Shown: positions 42,940-52,029, counted from the stretch's first letter. The stretch is DNA of 64,000 nt from Ga0077555 sp031367895 (GCA_031367895.1 JANLQP010000093.1:1-64000), one strand, 5' to 3'. The notes: generated by a model not told the origin, from the sequence alone. Numbers and translations are program-made.

Positions 42940-44418
42940 TCACTTCTGCACGCGCACCGCGGGCAACAGGAACGGATCGAAGCGCGCCTGCGACCCGATC
43001 TTGGTCCCACACGGCGCCGACAGCAGGATGCCGGTCTCGCGCCCGGTCTGGCCGCGCCGCCCGAGCGTTGCGACCTGGTAGCGAACTTCGGCAAAAGCGC
43101 CGTTGCCACATGTCATGCCGGCCGGGTTCTCGCCGCGCGTCTCATAGTCGAGGCCCATCGCGACAACGCCCGATGCCTGCTCATCATGATGCAGGAAGGT
43201 GTAGACCTCGAGCTTGTCGCCAAGACTGCGACCATCATCGCTGGTGCTGAGAAAGCCACGTCCACGGCGCCCGCCGGCTGCAATCTCGCGCGCGGACACG
43301 AGCGTCGATGCCGCCCGCTCCCAGACATGCCCGGCCTTGCCGAAACCGGCCGAATACTCGAAAGCGTGCAGGTCGAGATTGACCGGTGCGCTCCAGATCA
43401 CGGCAACCTTTGAGAGTTTTTCGAGATCCTTGGCGACCACCGGCCGCTGCTCTTGCTGACCGTCGGCAAACGTCACGAGTAACTCGTTCGTTGCCCCCGC
43501 AAAACAGTCGAGCAGAAAATCGAGCCGGCCGGCCCGGTCGAGGCGGCGGACCTGGACGACACCGCCATAGGCGAGTTGCACATCCTGATTGATGCGACAC
43601 GCGGACGTGATCTCGACGCGCATCATGCCGCCGTCGCGGGCTTCGGTCGCGATGCGATGGGGACCACAGGGAGCAACTGGCGACGGCGCCGTCGAGATCG
43701 CGGTCGTGGACTGGGCCTCGGACAAAGCTGGCGCTTGGGGTGCTACCGGCTCCGGCGCACTGCCGCCCGCGCTGCGCATGGCCGGCATTTGCAGAGCAAC
43801 GATCTGGCGCGCATCGCGCAACGCAGACGCGGTGGGCCGGTTCGCAGTATCGATGGCGCGCACTGGTGAGGTGGCGGGGCTTCGCTCGGTCAGCGAGCGC
43901 CGGTCGGACAATGCAGGTAGCACAGGCGCGGGCCGATCGCCCGCCCGTGCGCCGGCCGCAAGTGCGGGTGGCGTCGAGCGTGCCGGGGTTTCCGCTGTCG
44001 CTGCCGGAACTGCTGCTGGGATCTCACGCGGATCACGCAGGGAGACCCGCGCTGGACTTGGCGTTGGCGTGGAAGCAGCTTTTGCGGTCTCGATGACCGG
44101 AGCAAGTGCCACCGGCGCGGGCGCTGCAGGCACAACCGCCTCCGGAGCAGCCTCTCTCGCGGCAGGTGTTGTGGCAGGTGCATCGCTGTCAGTTGCTGAA
44201 CTTGGAACTGGCGGCGGCACCGACGCCCCCGCTTCTGCCTGCTGCTCGGGCTCAACGCCAGCAGGGGCGGCGCTTGGCTCGGCCGGGACTGACTCCGCCG
44301 ATGCGGCGTGCTCCGTTTCGTCTCCGAAGCGGACCTTGTAGGCATGCCAGAGTGAGCCGGCCGCAAAGGCCAGCGCAGCTGCGGCCGCGAGATTGATCAG
44401 CGTCCCTGAAGATCGCAT
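42940..44418 (-). CDS. Pro/Ala-rich membrane-anchored protein with unknown C-terminal domain
   Basis: A 492-residue protein. One N-terminal helix (about 8-26) is followed by a long low-complexity Pro/Ala/Glu stretch (30-240) and a compact C-terminal domain (about 250-492). The latter has CRINQDVQLAYGGVVQVRRLD, VNLDLHAFEYSAG and GLDYETRGENPAGMTCGNG; several Cys suggest a periplasmic disulfide-containing fold. I do not recognise the domain. It starts 4 bp after the stop of the Sel1-type gene and ends 40 bp before the OmpA-fusion gene, so the three are likely one operon. Confidence 0.75.
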   Translation of the reverse strand: MRSSGTLINLAAAAALAFAAGSLWHAYKVRFGDETEHAASAESVPAEPSAAPAGVEPEQQAEAGASVPPPVPSSATDSDAPATTPAAREAAPEAVVPAAPAPVALAPVIETAKAASTPTPSPARVSLRDPREIPAAVPAATAETPARSTPPALAAGARAGDRPAPVLPALSDRRSLTERSPATSPVRAIDTANRPTASALRDARQIVALQMPAMRSAGGSAPEPVAPQAPALSEAQSTTAISTAPSPVAPCGPHRIATEARDGGMMRVEITSACRINQDVQLAYGGVVQVRRLDRAGRLDFLLDCFAGATNELLVTFADGQQEQRPVVAKDLEKLSKVAVIWSAPVNLDLHAFEYSAGFGKAGHVWERAASTLVSAREIAAGGRRGRGFLSTSDDGRSLGDKLEVYTFLHHDEQASGVVAMGLDYETRGENPAGMTCGNGAFAEVRYQVATLGRRGQTGRETGILLSAPCGTKIGSQARFDPFLLPAVRVQK

Positions 44419-44422
44419 GTCG

Positions 44423-45208
44423 TCACTGCCTCGCGCGCGCAATGGATTCATCGACGTCCGGGCAGCCGCCGGCCTTCTTGGCCCGCTCATACCAAGGCAG
44501 CGCCTTGGCCCTGTCGCGGGCAACGCCGAGCCCGTTCTCGTGCACCACGCCGAGCAGGCACATGGCGACGGGATCGCCGAGCGCACCCGCCATTTCCCAG
44601 ACGAGACGCGCCTTGGCGTAGTCAGGGGCACGACCTGTCGGCTCGGCATATGCAGAACCGAGATGCGTCAGCGCCCGCAATGTCCGCTCGTCGCCGAGTG
44701 CGCCCTGCAGATAGCGTTTGAGCCAGAACGCGCCTTCCTCGGTGTCACGCGTGCCATCGGGGGCGAGCAGCAGAGTCTGTGCTGTTTCGAGCGTGCGTGT
44801 GCCGGGGACGTCGCGCGCATTCACTCCGCGCGGCGATGTCGGGCCCGATACCAGCGCGTCGAACAGCTGATCGGTCTGGGTTGACGGTGCCACGCTCTCG
44901 ATCGCGGCAACTGAAGCAGCCGGAAACGCCGCCGGAGTGGCGACTGGACCGACGTACATCAGTTGTAGAATGCCCTGCACCAGAACAACTCCGGCGACGA
45001 TTGCAGCGGCAATTCCGCCCGGCGTTGTCGGCATTACGGCTGCGAGATTGGCGGACGCCGCGGTCCGCGGCTTTTTCTCCGCGTTCAGTCGCCCGCCACG
45101 TGCATGCGGATAGAATGTCACGAATTCGGCGCTTTCCCGCTTCTGCGGATTGGGCCCTCCCGAAGCCGGCGCGTTTGTTGAAGCGGCTTCATGCAAGCTC
45201 TCGGACAT
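44423..45208 (-). CDS. Membrane-anchored Sel1/TPR-like protein
   Basis: 261 residues from ATG 45208, which has AGGAGC 8 nt upstream. A single helix (about 60-85, GGIAAAIVAGVVLVQGILQL) follows a cytoplasmic segment. The C-terminal part has Sel1-like repeats, such as GDPVAMCLLGVVHENGLGVARDRAKALPWYERAKKAG. These repeats usually mediate protein contacts. The reading frame stays open upstream to 45766 and beyond, so a longer protein of 447 residues is possible. It heads the three-gene envelope cluster. Confidence 0.7.
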   Translation of the reverse strand: MSESLHEAASTNAPASGGPNPQKRESAEFVTFYPHARGGRLNAEKKPRTAASANLAAVMPTTPGGIAAAIVAGVVLVQGILQLMYVGPVATPAAFPAASVAAIESVAPSTQTDQLFDALVSGPTSPRGVNARDVPGTRTLETAQTLLLAPDGTRDTEEGAFWLKRYLQGALGDERTLRALTHLGSAYAEPTGRAPDYAKARLVWEMAGALGDPVAMCLLGVVHENGLGVARDRAKALPWYERAKKAGGCPDVDESIARARQ

Positions 45209-45766
45209 CGCCGTCTGCTCCTTCCTGATGTTGGATGACTGGCTCCTGGCTGCTAGCGGTCGTTGGATATCGGCACGTGCCCCATCCTCCGTCCGCACCC
45301 CCGCGTTGGCTTGGGGAGCAAACAGGTTTCCGAAACTGCGTCCCGGTGCAGGCCGCTCGGCTGAACGAACCGGTTCCATCCGCTCGTCTCGATGTGGCGA
45401 CCTGGCGACGATGCTGCGCCGTCTGGGACGCGTCATCGGTTGTATGGTCGGCCAGAGGAATTCACCGTGCACGTTCGCATCGGTGAAAATGATCTCGACG
45501 GCCGATCCAGCCGTGAGCAGCGGGTTCTCCGCAATGTCGGGCCCGACGACGATCTCGACGCCCCGGCTCGTAACCTTGGCCGTCGCCGGCAACAATTCGC
45601 CCTCGGGCCAGGCGAACGGCAGATCGGCGTCCTGCTCCAGCGCCGCCGGCCGCAACCGGAACGCGGGACGGCTCGGTACCTCCTTGAGGCCCGCCAGCAG
45701 AATAACGGCATGGCCGCCTTCCGCGCGCGTCCGATCCTCGAATGCTTCGATCGTTATTCGGCCCAT
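45209..45766 (-). CDS. Hypothetical N-terminal domain in frame with the Sel1-type gene
   Basis: ATG 45766 has GGAG about 9 nt upstream and opens a frame that runs without stop into the Sel1-type gene. The first ~105 codons look like real coding sequence: MGRITIEAFEDRT, HAVILLAGLKEVPSRPAF, GVEIVVGPDIAENPLL, ANVHGEFLWPTI. The next ~80 codons are Arg-rich and look non-coding, which suggests either a frameshifted small gene or a disordered linker. I recognise no family. It is divergent from the RidA gene. Confidence 0.4.
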
Positions 45767-46057
45767 CCCGTCATCTCCAAAGTGCCAAAGGCCGGTGAGC
45801 GCCAGAAAGCGTTCAACGAAAAATGTATCGACAAAGATATCAAAGCTGCGTGGCATTCCGGGACTGCAAACCCGGATTAGGGTTACCTCGCAGGTCTCCT
45901 GGCAGAAACTCTGACAATTGCCAAAGATACAACCGGCCGAACGCCTGGGCGGCGACCTATCGATTGCTCCAGGCAGGGAGATCGTGTCCATGGCCGCAAT
46001 GCATTTCTTGCTTGGCCGCCGGTATTCCGGCGATGCCTCGTATTCAGGAGCGCCGAC

Positions 46058-46612
46058 GTGATATTGCAAGTCTTCTACCGGCCGGATGTCATCCGGCCGG
46101 GCCGAAAAGAACCGTGCTCGGTGGTCCACGCCGGCAACACCGAGCGACTCGTCATGTCGGGGATCATCGGGGTCCGGCCCGACGGCATACTCGAGACCGG
46201 CATGCGCGCACAAATGGAACGCGCTTGGGTCAATCTGATCGAAACCATTGACGCAGCTGGCTTTGACAAACGCCACCTGCTGCGGATCACGGCATTTGCC
46301 ACGGAGCCCGGACGCATCCAGCTCTATCGCGAAATCGCCGACCGCATGCTGGATGGGCATGGCTGTCCGTGTCCCTACCGCCAGGTCCAAGGCTTAGGAA
46401 TGCCGTCAATCCTATTCGAGCTCGAAGCCGAAGCCATAAAGCAAACCGATGAACATCCGCGATCAAACAATACAGATGACCATAATCATGGCGCAGGAAT
46501 TGCAGCGGGGATCGCAGCGGGGATCGCAGCGGGGATTGCAGCGGGAGCAGCGGGGATCGCACGGGCCGTTCCTTCGACGCGGGAGAAACAGAATTCCGTG
46601 CCGGCCGAATAA
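46058..46612 (+). CDS. RidA-family protein with repeat tail
   Basis: A 184-residue protein. Residues 1-125 fit the RidA/YjgF fold: VMSGIIGVRPDGILETGMRA, WVNLIETIDAAGFDKRHLL and FELEAEAI at the end. Canonical RidA deaminates reactive enamines; the catalytic Arg expected before the CP motif is not clear, as the sequence is GHGCPCPYRQVQGLG. A disordered tail follows with four GIAA repeats. Start GTG 46058 has AGGAG 7 nt upstream. Divergent from the 45766 frame. Confidence 0.75.
   Translation: MILQVFYRPDVIRPGRKEPCSVVHAGNTERLVMSGIIGVRPDGILETGMRAQMERAWVNLIETIDAAGFDKRHLLRITAFATEPGRIQLYREIADRMLDGHGCPCPYRQVQGLGMPSILFELEAEAIKQTDEHPRSNNTDDHNHGAGIAAGIAAGIAAGIAAGAAGIARAVPSTREKQNSVPAE
46502..46560 (+). 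repeat. 12-bp tandem repeat in the RidA tail
   Basis: Units of GCAGCGGGGATC recur about four times, with one imperfect spacer copy near 46541. In frame they encode AGIA/GIAA repeats. Copy number could vary by slippage. It sits at the 3' end of the RidA frame. Confidence 0.85.
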
Positions 46613-46812
46613 GATGGTCACGGCCAAACAGCCCATCGTTAGGGCTAATGGCAGGATCACCTTCGGCAAATTCACCTGGTGCGGCAGTTTCAGAGAGGAA
46701 TTGCAAAATGCACATTCATGAGATGCAGGACCTGGGATCGGTGAACCAAAGGCTCGCAACCAGCGTGCGCGCTCGCGCTACGGTTCAGGAACGACTGACG
46801 GAGACGTGGACC

Positions 46813-48288
46813 ATGAAGAGTTTAAGCCGTCGCGCCCGTTACACGGCAATCGCAGCAGTTATGCCCCTCGGCATGCTGATGGCGAGCCAGCCTGCGGCCG
46901 CGGCGCAGACCACGATCAGCGCCGGCGACACCGGCTGGATGATGGTTGCCACGATCCTGGTGCTGTTGATGGCGCTGCCGGGCCTTGCGATCTTCTACGG
47001 CGGTCTCGTCCGCACGAAGAACGTGCTGTCGATGCTGATGCAGGTGTTCACCGTCGTCTGCATCGTCTCGATCATCTGGGTGATCTACGGCTACAGCCTG
47101 ACCTACACGACGAGCAATGTGGCGGGCCACATCGGCGGGCTCTCGAAACTCTTCCTGCGCGGCGTGACGATCGACTCGACTGTCGCAACGTTCAGCAACG
47201 GCGTGCACATCCCCGAATACGCGTTCATCGCATTCCAGATGACTTTCGCGTGCATCACGCCGTGCCTGATCGCGGGCGCATTCGCGGAGCGGATGCGGTT
47301 TCCAGCGACGTTGCTCTTCCTGGTGTTATGGGTGACCTTCGTCTACATGCCGCTTGCGCATATGACGTGGTATTGGGCCGGCCCTGACGCGATTGCCGAC
47401 GCAGCCCGCGCGGTGCAGCGGGCGCCACTCGGCGAGGCACGTCTCAAGGCCGAATACGCGCTCGCGGCTACGCTGGCGGATGCCGGAATTTTCCGGCAGT
47501 GGGGCGTGCTCGATTTCGCCGGCGGTTTTCCTGTGCACATCAGCGCCGGCATTTCCGGGCTGGTCGGCGCAATCATCCTCGGCAAACGTGCCGGCTACGG
47601 CCGCGACTCGATGGCACCGCACAATCTGGCGCTGACCATGACCGGCGCTGCCCTGCTCTGGGTCGGTTGGCTCGGCTTCAATTCCGGCTCGGCGATGCGT
47701 GCCAATGGCACTGCCGCGCTGTCGCTGGTGAATACGTTCGTTGCGGCGGCCGCAGCAGGAATGTCGTGGCTGGCCGCCGAATGGTACAGCCGCGGCAAGC
47801 CGTCGCCACTCGGCCTGGCGTCCGGCATCCTGGCAGGCCTCGTCGCGATCACGCCGGCTGCGGGATACATCGGCCCGCTCGGTGGCATCGTGCTCGGCTT
47901 TGCATCGGGCGGGCTCTGCTTCTGGTTCAGCACGACCTTCAAAGAAAAATTCCAGTACGACGACTCGCTCGACGTGTTCGGCGTGCACTGTATCGCGGGC
48001 ATTCTCGGCGCGCTCGCCGTAGCTTTCCTCGCCAGTCCGCAATTCGGCGGCACGGGCGTGATCGATTACATGGCACGGCCAGGACAAGGCGTCATCGCGA
48101 TCTACGACATGGTTGCCCAGTTCTGGGCGCAGATGAAAGCCGTACTCGTGACGCTCGCCTGGTCGGCATTCGTCTCGGTGAGGCTCTACAAGCTGGTCGA
48201 CCTGCTCGTCGGCCTGCGGCCGCACGAGGACGAGGAGGACGAGGGCCTCGACGTCGTCGACCACGGCGAGCGTGCCTACAACCACTAG
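46813..48288 (+). CDS. amtB: Ammonium transporter AmtB
   Basis: A 491-residue channel with an N-terminal signal (about 1-31, cleavage near AAAAQT) and eleven helices. The conserved GVLDFAGGFPVHISAG (twin-His first residue) and DVFGVHCIAGILG (twin-His second residue) are present. The start is ATG 46813 with GGAG upstream. A second start at 46708 with GAGGAA would add a 35-residue leader. No glnK lies beside it, unusual for amtB. A strong hairpin follows. Confidence 0.93.
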   Translation: MKSLSRRARYTAIAAVMPLGMLMASQPAAAAQTTISAGDTGWMMVATILVLLMALPGLAIFYGGLVRTKNVLSMLMQVFTVVCIVSIIWVIYGYSLTYTTSNVAGHIGGLSKLFLRGVTIDSTVATFSNGVHIPEYAFIAFQMTFACITPCLIAGAFAERMRFPATLLFLVLWVTFVYMPLAHMTWYWAGPDAIADAARAVQRAPLGEARLKAEYALAATLADAGIFRQWGVLDFAGGFPVHISAGISGLVGAIILGKRAGYGRDSMAPHNLALTMTGAALLWVGWLGFNSGSAMRANGTAALSLVNTFVAAAAAGMSWLAAEWYSRGKPSPLGLASGILAGLVAITPAAGYIGPLGGIVLGFASGGLCFWFSTTFKEKFQYDDSLDVFGVHCIAGILGALAVAFLASPQFGGTGVIDYMARPGQGVIAIYDMVAQFWAQMKAVLVTLAWSAFVSVRLYKLVDLLVGLRPHEDEEDEGLDVVDHGERAYNH

Positions 48289-48304
48289 CCCTGGCAATCG
48301 AGAT

Positions 48305-48330
48305 CGGCTGACCACGTCCGTGGTCAGCCG
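48305..48330 (+). terminator. Hairpin after amtB
   Basis: CGGCTGACCACG and CGTGGTCAGCCG form a perfect 12-bp stem around two bases, 16 bp past the amtB stop. The T-rich stretch follows about 20 bp later, so it is not a textbook U-tract terminator. It probably ends or stabilises the amtB transcript. Confidence 0.6.
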
Positions 48331-48381
48331 CCGACATCACAGTGCGCGCTTTGTAATTTCCGTTTACCGATATCCCAGGCC

Positions 48382-49833
48382 ATGAGCGAAACTCCAAAAG
48401 ACTATCGCACTGCCATTGTCGATGTGTTGCGCAACGTGTTTCTGCCGACCGAAACCGAGCGCCGGCGCTCGGCACGCAACGAGCAGCAACCCGCGCCGAA
48501 GCCGGCAGGGCGCCCGGCAGCAGTCATCGCGCTTGGAGCGTTGCCCGTCGCCATGCTCGGGATCTGGCTGGCCGCCGACCCCGTCGAATCCGATCGGCTG
48601 CGCCTCAAAGTAAAGTTCGAGCGGCCGTCGACGATCCCCTATCCCGCCGACAATATTCCCTCCGCCGCACGTGTCGATCTCGGGCGGCGCCTGTTCAGCG
48701 AGGTGCGGCTCTCGGCGGACAATTCGGTGTCGTGCGCCACCTGCCATAAACCAACGCAGTCGTTTACGGACGGGCAGGCTCTGAGCAAGGGCGTGTCGAA
48801 GACACCGTTGCGGATGCACACGCCATCGCTCTGGAATCTCGCTTGGGGGCACGCATTCTTCTGGGACGGTCGCACGCAGTCGCTCGAGACCCAGGCCAAG
48901 GCACCGCTCGAGCACCCTGACGAAATGGGCCAGAATGTCGAGATCAGCGTAACCAAGCTCGCCGCCGACCCCGGATACGTCTCCGCATTTGCCACGGCAT
49001 TTCCGGAGCAGCAGAAAATCACGCCGGAAAGCATCATCAAGGCACTCGCTGCTTATCAGCGAACGCTGGTCTCGCCGATGACGCGCTTCGACCGTTGGCT
49101 CGACGGCGATACCAAGGCATTGTCGAATTCGGAGAAGCGCGGCTTCCAGACCTTCGTCGGCAAAGGCGGCTGCACGAACTGTCATTCGGGTTGGGCGTTC
49201 ACCGATTACGCGTTCCACGACATCGGCCTCGCCACGAATGCCGACGGGCGCGGCAAGGTGATCAACCGCGCGGCGTTGGATCACGCGTTCAAGACGCCGT
49301 CGCTCCGGGAGCTCACCTGGACCGCGCCCTATATGCACGACGGCTCGATGACAACGCTCGACGAGGTCGTGCGGCACTACGAGAAAGGTGGCGTCAACCG
49401 CGCGGCCCGTTCGCCGGATCTGCCGCGCCGCCTCGAGCTGTCGGACCGCGAACGGCAGGATCTGGTCGCGTTCCTGAAGTCGTTGTCGAGCAACCGGCCG
49501 GCGCACACGCCCGTCGACCTTGCGAGCCCGCGCGGCACGTCCTCAGCTTCGGCCGATACCCGTGTGACGAAAGTCGGCCAGCGGGACAAGAAGTTCCAAC
49601 CGACGCAGGTCAGCATCAAGGCCGGCGAGTCGCTGGCGATCATCAACGACGACTCGCAGGCGCACAACGTCTTCATCACCGACCCGCGCTTGAACTTCGA
49701 TTCCGGCTGGCAGGATCCGGGTTCGCAGACCGTCATCCCATTTGGCGATCCTGGCGACTTCGAAGTTTTCTGCGGCATCCATCCGAATATGCGCCTCAAG
49801 GTCGAGGTTGCCCCCAACGTGCGGAGCAATTGA
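48382..49833 (+). CDS. Di-haem cytochrome c peroxidase/MauG-like protein with C-terminal cupredoxin
   Basis: 483 residues. An N-terminal helix (about 46-64) anchors it to the membrane. The peroxidase part has two haem motifs: CATCH at about 118-122 and CTNCH at about 264-268. MHDGSMTTLDEVVRHYEKGG is typical of the CcpA/MauG C-terminal region. From about 385 to 483 there is a plastocyanin-like domain with SQAHNVFI and FCGIHPNMRL, giving a His/Cys/His/Met type-1 copper set. So the haem and copper domains are fused. Periplasmic peroxide reduction or protein oxidation is expected. Partners are unknown. Confidence 0.88.
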   Translation: MSETPKDYRTAIVDVLRNVFLPTETERRRSARNEQQPAPKPAGRPAAVIALGALPVAMLGIWLAADPVESDRLRLKVKFERPSTIPYPADNIPSAARVDLGRRLFSEVRLSADNSVSCATCHKPTQSFTDGQALSKGVSKTPLRMHTPSLWNLAWGHAFFWDGRTQSLETQAKAPLEHPDEMGQNVEISVTKLAADPGYVSAFATAFPEQQKITPESIIKALAAYQRTLVSPMTRFDRWLDGDTKALSNSEKRGFQTFVGKGGCTNCHSGWAFTDYAFHDIGLATNADGRGKVINRAALDHAFKTPSLRELTWTAPYMHDGSMTTLDEVVRHYEKGGVNRAARSPDLPRRLELSDRERQDLVAFLKSLSSNRPAHTPVDLASPRGTSSASADTRVTKVGQRDKKFQPTQVSIKAGESLAIINDDSQAHNVFITDPRLNFDSGWQDPGSQTVIPFGDPGDFEVFCGIHPNMRLKVEVAPNVRSN

Positions 49834-49873
49834 CCGCCAGAATTGAGGCGTTGGCAAGCAGCAGCCTCGCCGC

Positions 49874-50434
49874 CTAATTCAAGCCGGCCAGCGCCTGCGA
49901 AAATCCCGCCAGCGAGATCGGAATGCCGATGCCGGCCTCCTCCGTCTGGAAGATGATGAACACCGCCGACTTGCCGGTCTTCAACTGCTCGACCAGCTTG
50001 TCCTCGACGACCACCTGCGCGTAACAGGCGAAGTTGTGGCAGCGCAGAAACGGCGCGTTACCGACGTCCTTGTCGTCGATCTTCAGGCCGAGGCCGGGCG
50101 GCAGCAGCACGCCGAGCGGCGCAAACACGCGCAACACGCGGGTGCCATTGGAGAATTTCTGGAAATAAACGGTCAGGCCGACGTTGTTGCGGTCCTCGGC
50201 CGTCACGCTTTGCACCAGCGCACACGATTCGTTCTTGGCGCCGGGCGGAGGCGGCTTGCACACGATCTGCCAATCGCCGTGCTGCGCCTTGACGGTTCCG
50301 TCCTGTGCGTTTGCGGCAAGCGTCAGCCCGACGGTCAGCAGGCAGCCGCCGGCAACCAAGGCCGTCGCCCGCAGCAGCGCACCGACGAGCCGTAGAATGC
50401 TCCCGGACATAATCTCGAAGATCTTCTCGGCCAC
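49874..50434 (-). CDS. Invasion-associated locus B (IalB) family protein
   Basis: A 186-residue secreted protein. After a signal peptide (ending LAANAQDG, about residue 44) it shows the IalB pattern: HGDWQIVCKPPPPGAKNESCALVQS, LRVFAPLGVLLPPGLGLKIDD, and FLRCHNFACYAQVVVEDKLVEQLK. Conserved Cys pairs suggest disulfides. IalB-family proteins are named from a Bartonella invasion locus but are common in free-living relatives. GTG 50434 with GGGAG is preferred; ATG 50410 is the alternative. Confidence 0.88.
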   Translation of the reverse strand: MAEKIFEIMSGSILRLVGALLRATALVAGGCLLTVGLTLAANAQDGTVKAQHGDWQIVCKPPPPGAKNESCALVQSVTAEDRNNVGLTVYFQKFSNGTRVLRVFAPLGVLLPPGLGLKIDDKDVGNAPFLRCHNFACYAQVVVEDKLVEQLKTGKSAVFIIFQTEEAGIGIPISLAGFSQALAGLN

Positions 50435-51087
50435 GTCGGCTCCCTCGATTGCTGATCCACGCCCCGGTCGCTGACCCGCGCAGCCCCTGTTGATCAGGCT
50501 CAACCCTCGCCCCCAGCGATCGGGTAGGAATGGGGCCAAAGTGGGACTTTGCCAAGCGCGGCGACGTGAAACGACCGTGTGGTCGGCTGCCGCCCGGTCG
50601 ATGCCATTGCGCTGAAACCGAACGGCTTTTCGGTGCACAGTCGGGCGGTGTAACGCTACCGCAAAAATGCAAATCCCCCGAAGTCCCCCATGATATCGGT
50701 TGCGTTTCCGTAGCGATATGCCGCAGCACACCTCTCTTGAGCAGACTTTGACGACTGTGCTGTTGTTGCAACGCAGCTTCGAAAGCTCGAGCCGCCTCGT
50801 CTCAAGCGGTATATCCAGCGAATAAATCGCTTGATCTCAATGGCTTGAAGGTCGCGTGCGGCGTCGTCTGCCAGCTCCCGTGCTGGAGGTCGGATGCGAG
50901 TGTGCGCGTTGTTTGAGCAGGCTCAGGAACGCGTCTGACGCAATCGACAATTGCGGCGGACAGTCAGCAGTTCGCCAAGACGACCGGCGGCGAGGCTGTT
51001 AGAAGAACGTCAACGTCAGGGTGCCAGTGCTTCGATCATGGCTGGCACCAATCGAGGACCAAGCGAAAGATGGTTGGGGACTGCTTG
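50435..51087. promoter_or_regulatory. 653-bp intergenic region upstream of ctaC
   Basis: Divergent gap between the IalB and cytochrome oxidase genes. No coding frame looks genuine. A TCAAGCG/CGCTTGA inverted pair (50802-50808 and 50828-50834) with a 19-bp AT-rich spacer could be a regulator site. The rest shows no clear motif. The cta promoter should lie here. Confidence 0.4.
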
Positions 51088-52029
51088 ATGATGAAACGCA
51101 TGCAAAGCGCGACGCTGGGGTTTGGGCTCGTCGGCGCACTCACATTCGCGACGACGGCATTGGCCGGAATGGGCCAACCCTCGCCGGGCCAGATCGGCTT
51201 GCAGGACGCGGCGACCGACATCATGGAGCAGATCCATTGGCTCTATAATGCCGTCAATCTCCTCATCATCGCGATCGCGCTGTTCGTGCTGGCGCTGATG
51301 GTCTACGTCGCGGTGCGCTTCAACGAGAAGGCCAACCCGACGCCCTCGAAGACCACGCACAACGCCGGCCTCGAGGTCGCCTGGACCGTGATCCCGATTC
51401 TGATCCTGGTCGGCATGGCGCTGCCGTCGTTCAAGCTGCTGTTCGCCCAGTACACCTACCCGCCGCCGGACGTGACCATCAAAGCCACCGGCAACCAGTG
51501 GAACTGGACGCACGCTTACCCGGACCAGGGCATCAGCTTTACGACGATCATGCTGAACGATGCGGAGCGGGCTGACCGCGAGAAAAAGGGCATCCCGTCG
51601 CCGCGCCGTCTCGCCGTCGACAACGAGGTGGTCGTGCCGGTCGGCAAGAACGTCCACGTCCTCGTCACCGCCAGCGACGTGATCCATAACTGGACGATCC
51701 CCTCGTTCGGCTCGAAGGTCGATGCCGTGCCCGGCCGGACGACCGCGACGTGGTTCCGCCCGAAGCGCGAGGGCGTCTTCTACGGGCAGTGCTCGGAGCT
51801 CTGCGGCAAGGATCACTCGGCGATGCCGATCGCCGTCCGCGTCGTCAAACAGGCCGTCTACGACGAGTGGATCACGCTGATGAAGGACCGCGCCACGCGG
51901 GGCAAGGCGAAGGAGTTGCTCGAGCGCATCGCCGTCGAGCAGGCCAAAGTCGCGGACGCGGCGACAACCATAGACAAAGTCGCGGACGCGGGCGGGCCGT
52001 TTCCGGTCGCACAAGCACAGGCGCGCTGA
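51088..52029 (+). CDS. ctaC: Cytochrome c oxidase subunit II
   Basis: 313 residues from ATG 51088. A signal (about 1-25) and two helices precede a periplasmic cupredoxin domain. The CuA site is GQCSELCGKDHSAMP (Cys-x3-Cys-x3-His-x2-Met) with the first His in HNWTIPSFG. It accepts electrons from cytochrome c. GGGGA 8 nt upstream supports this start; ATG 51070 is also possible. It opens ctaC-ctaD-ctaB-coxF-ctaG-ctaE. Confidence 0.95.
   Translation: MMKRMQSATLGFGLVGALTFATTALAGMGQPSPGQIGLQDAATDIMEQIHWLYNAVNLLIIAIALFVLALMVYVAVRFNEKANPTPSKTTHNAGLEVAWTVIPILILVGMALPSFKLLFAQYTYPPPDVTIKATGNQWNWTHAYPDQGISFTTIMLNDAERADREKKGIPSPRRLAVDNEVVVPVGKNVHVLVTASDVIHNWTIPSFGSKVDAVPGRTTATWFRPKREGVFYGQCSELCGKDHSAMPIAVRVVKQAVYDEWITLMKDRATRGKAKELLERIAVEQAKVADAATTIDKVADAGGPFPVAQAQAR

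Noticed and set aside
45150..45914. Plus-strand open frame opposite the 45.2-45.8 kb region
   Set aside because: Composition is Ser/Arg-rich and random-looking; the minus-strand frame has a ribosome site and more protein-like sequence at its start.
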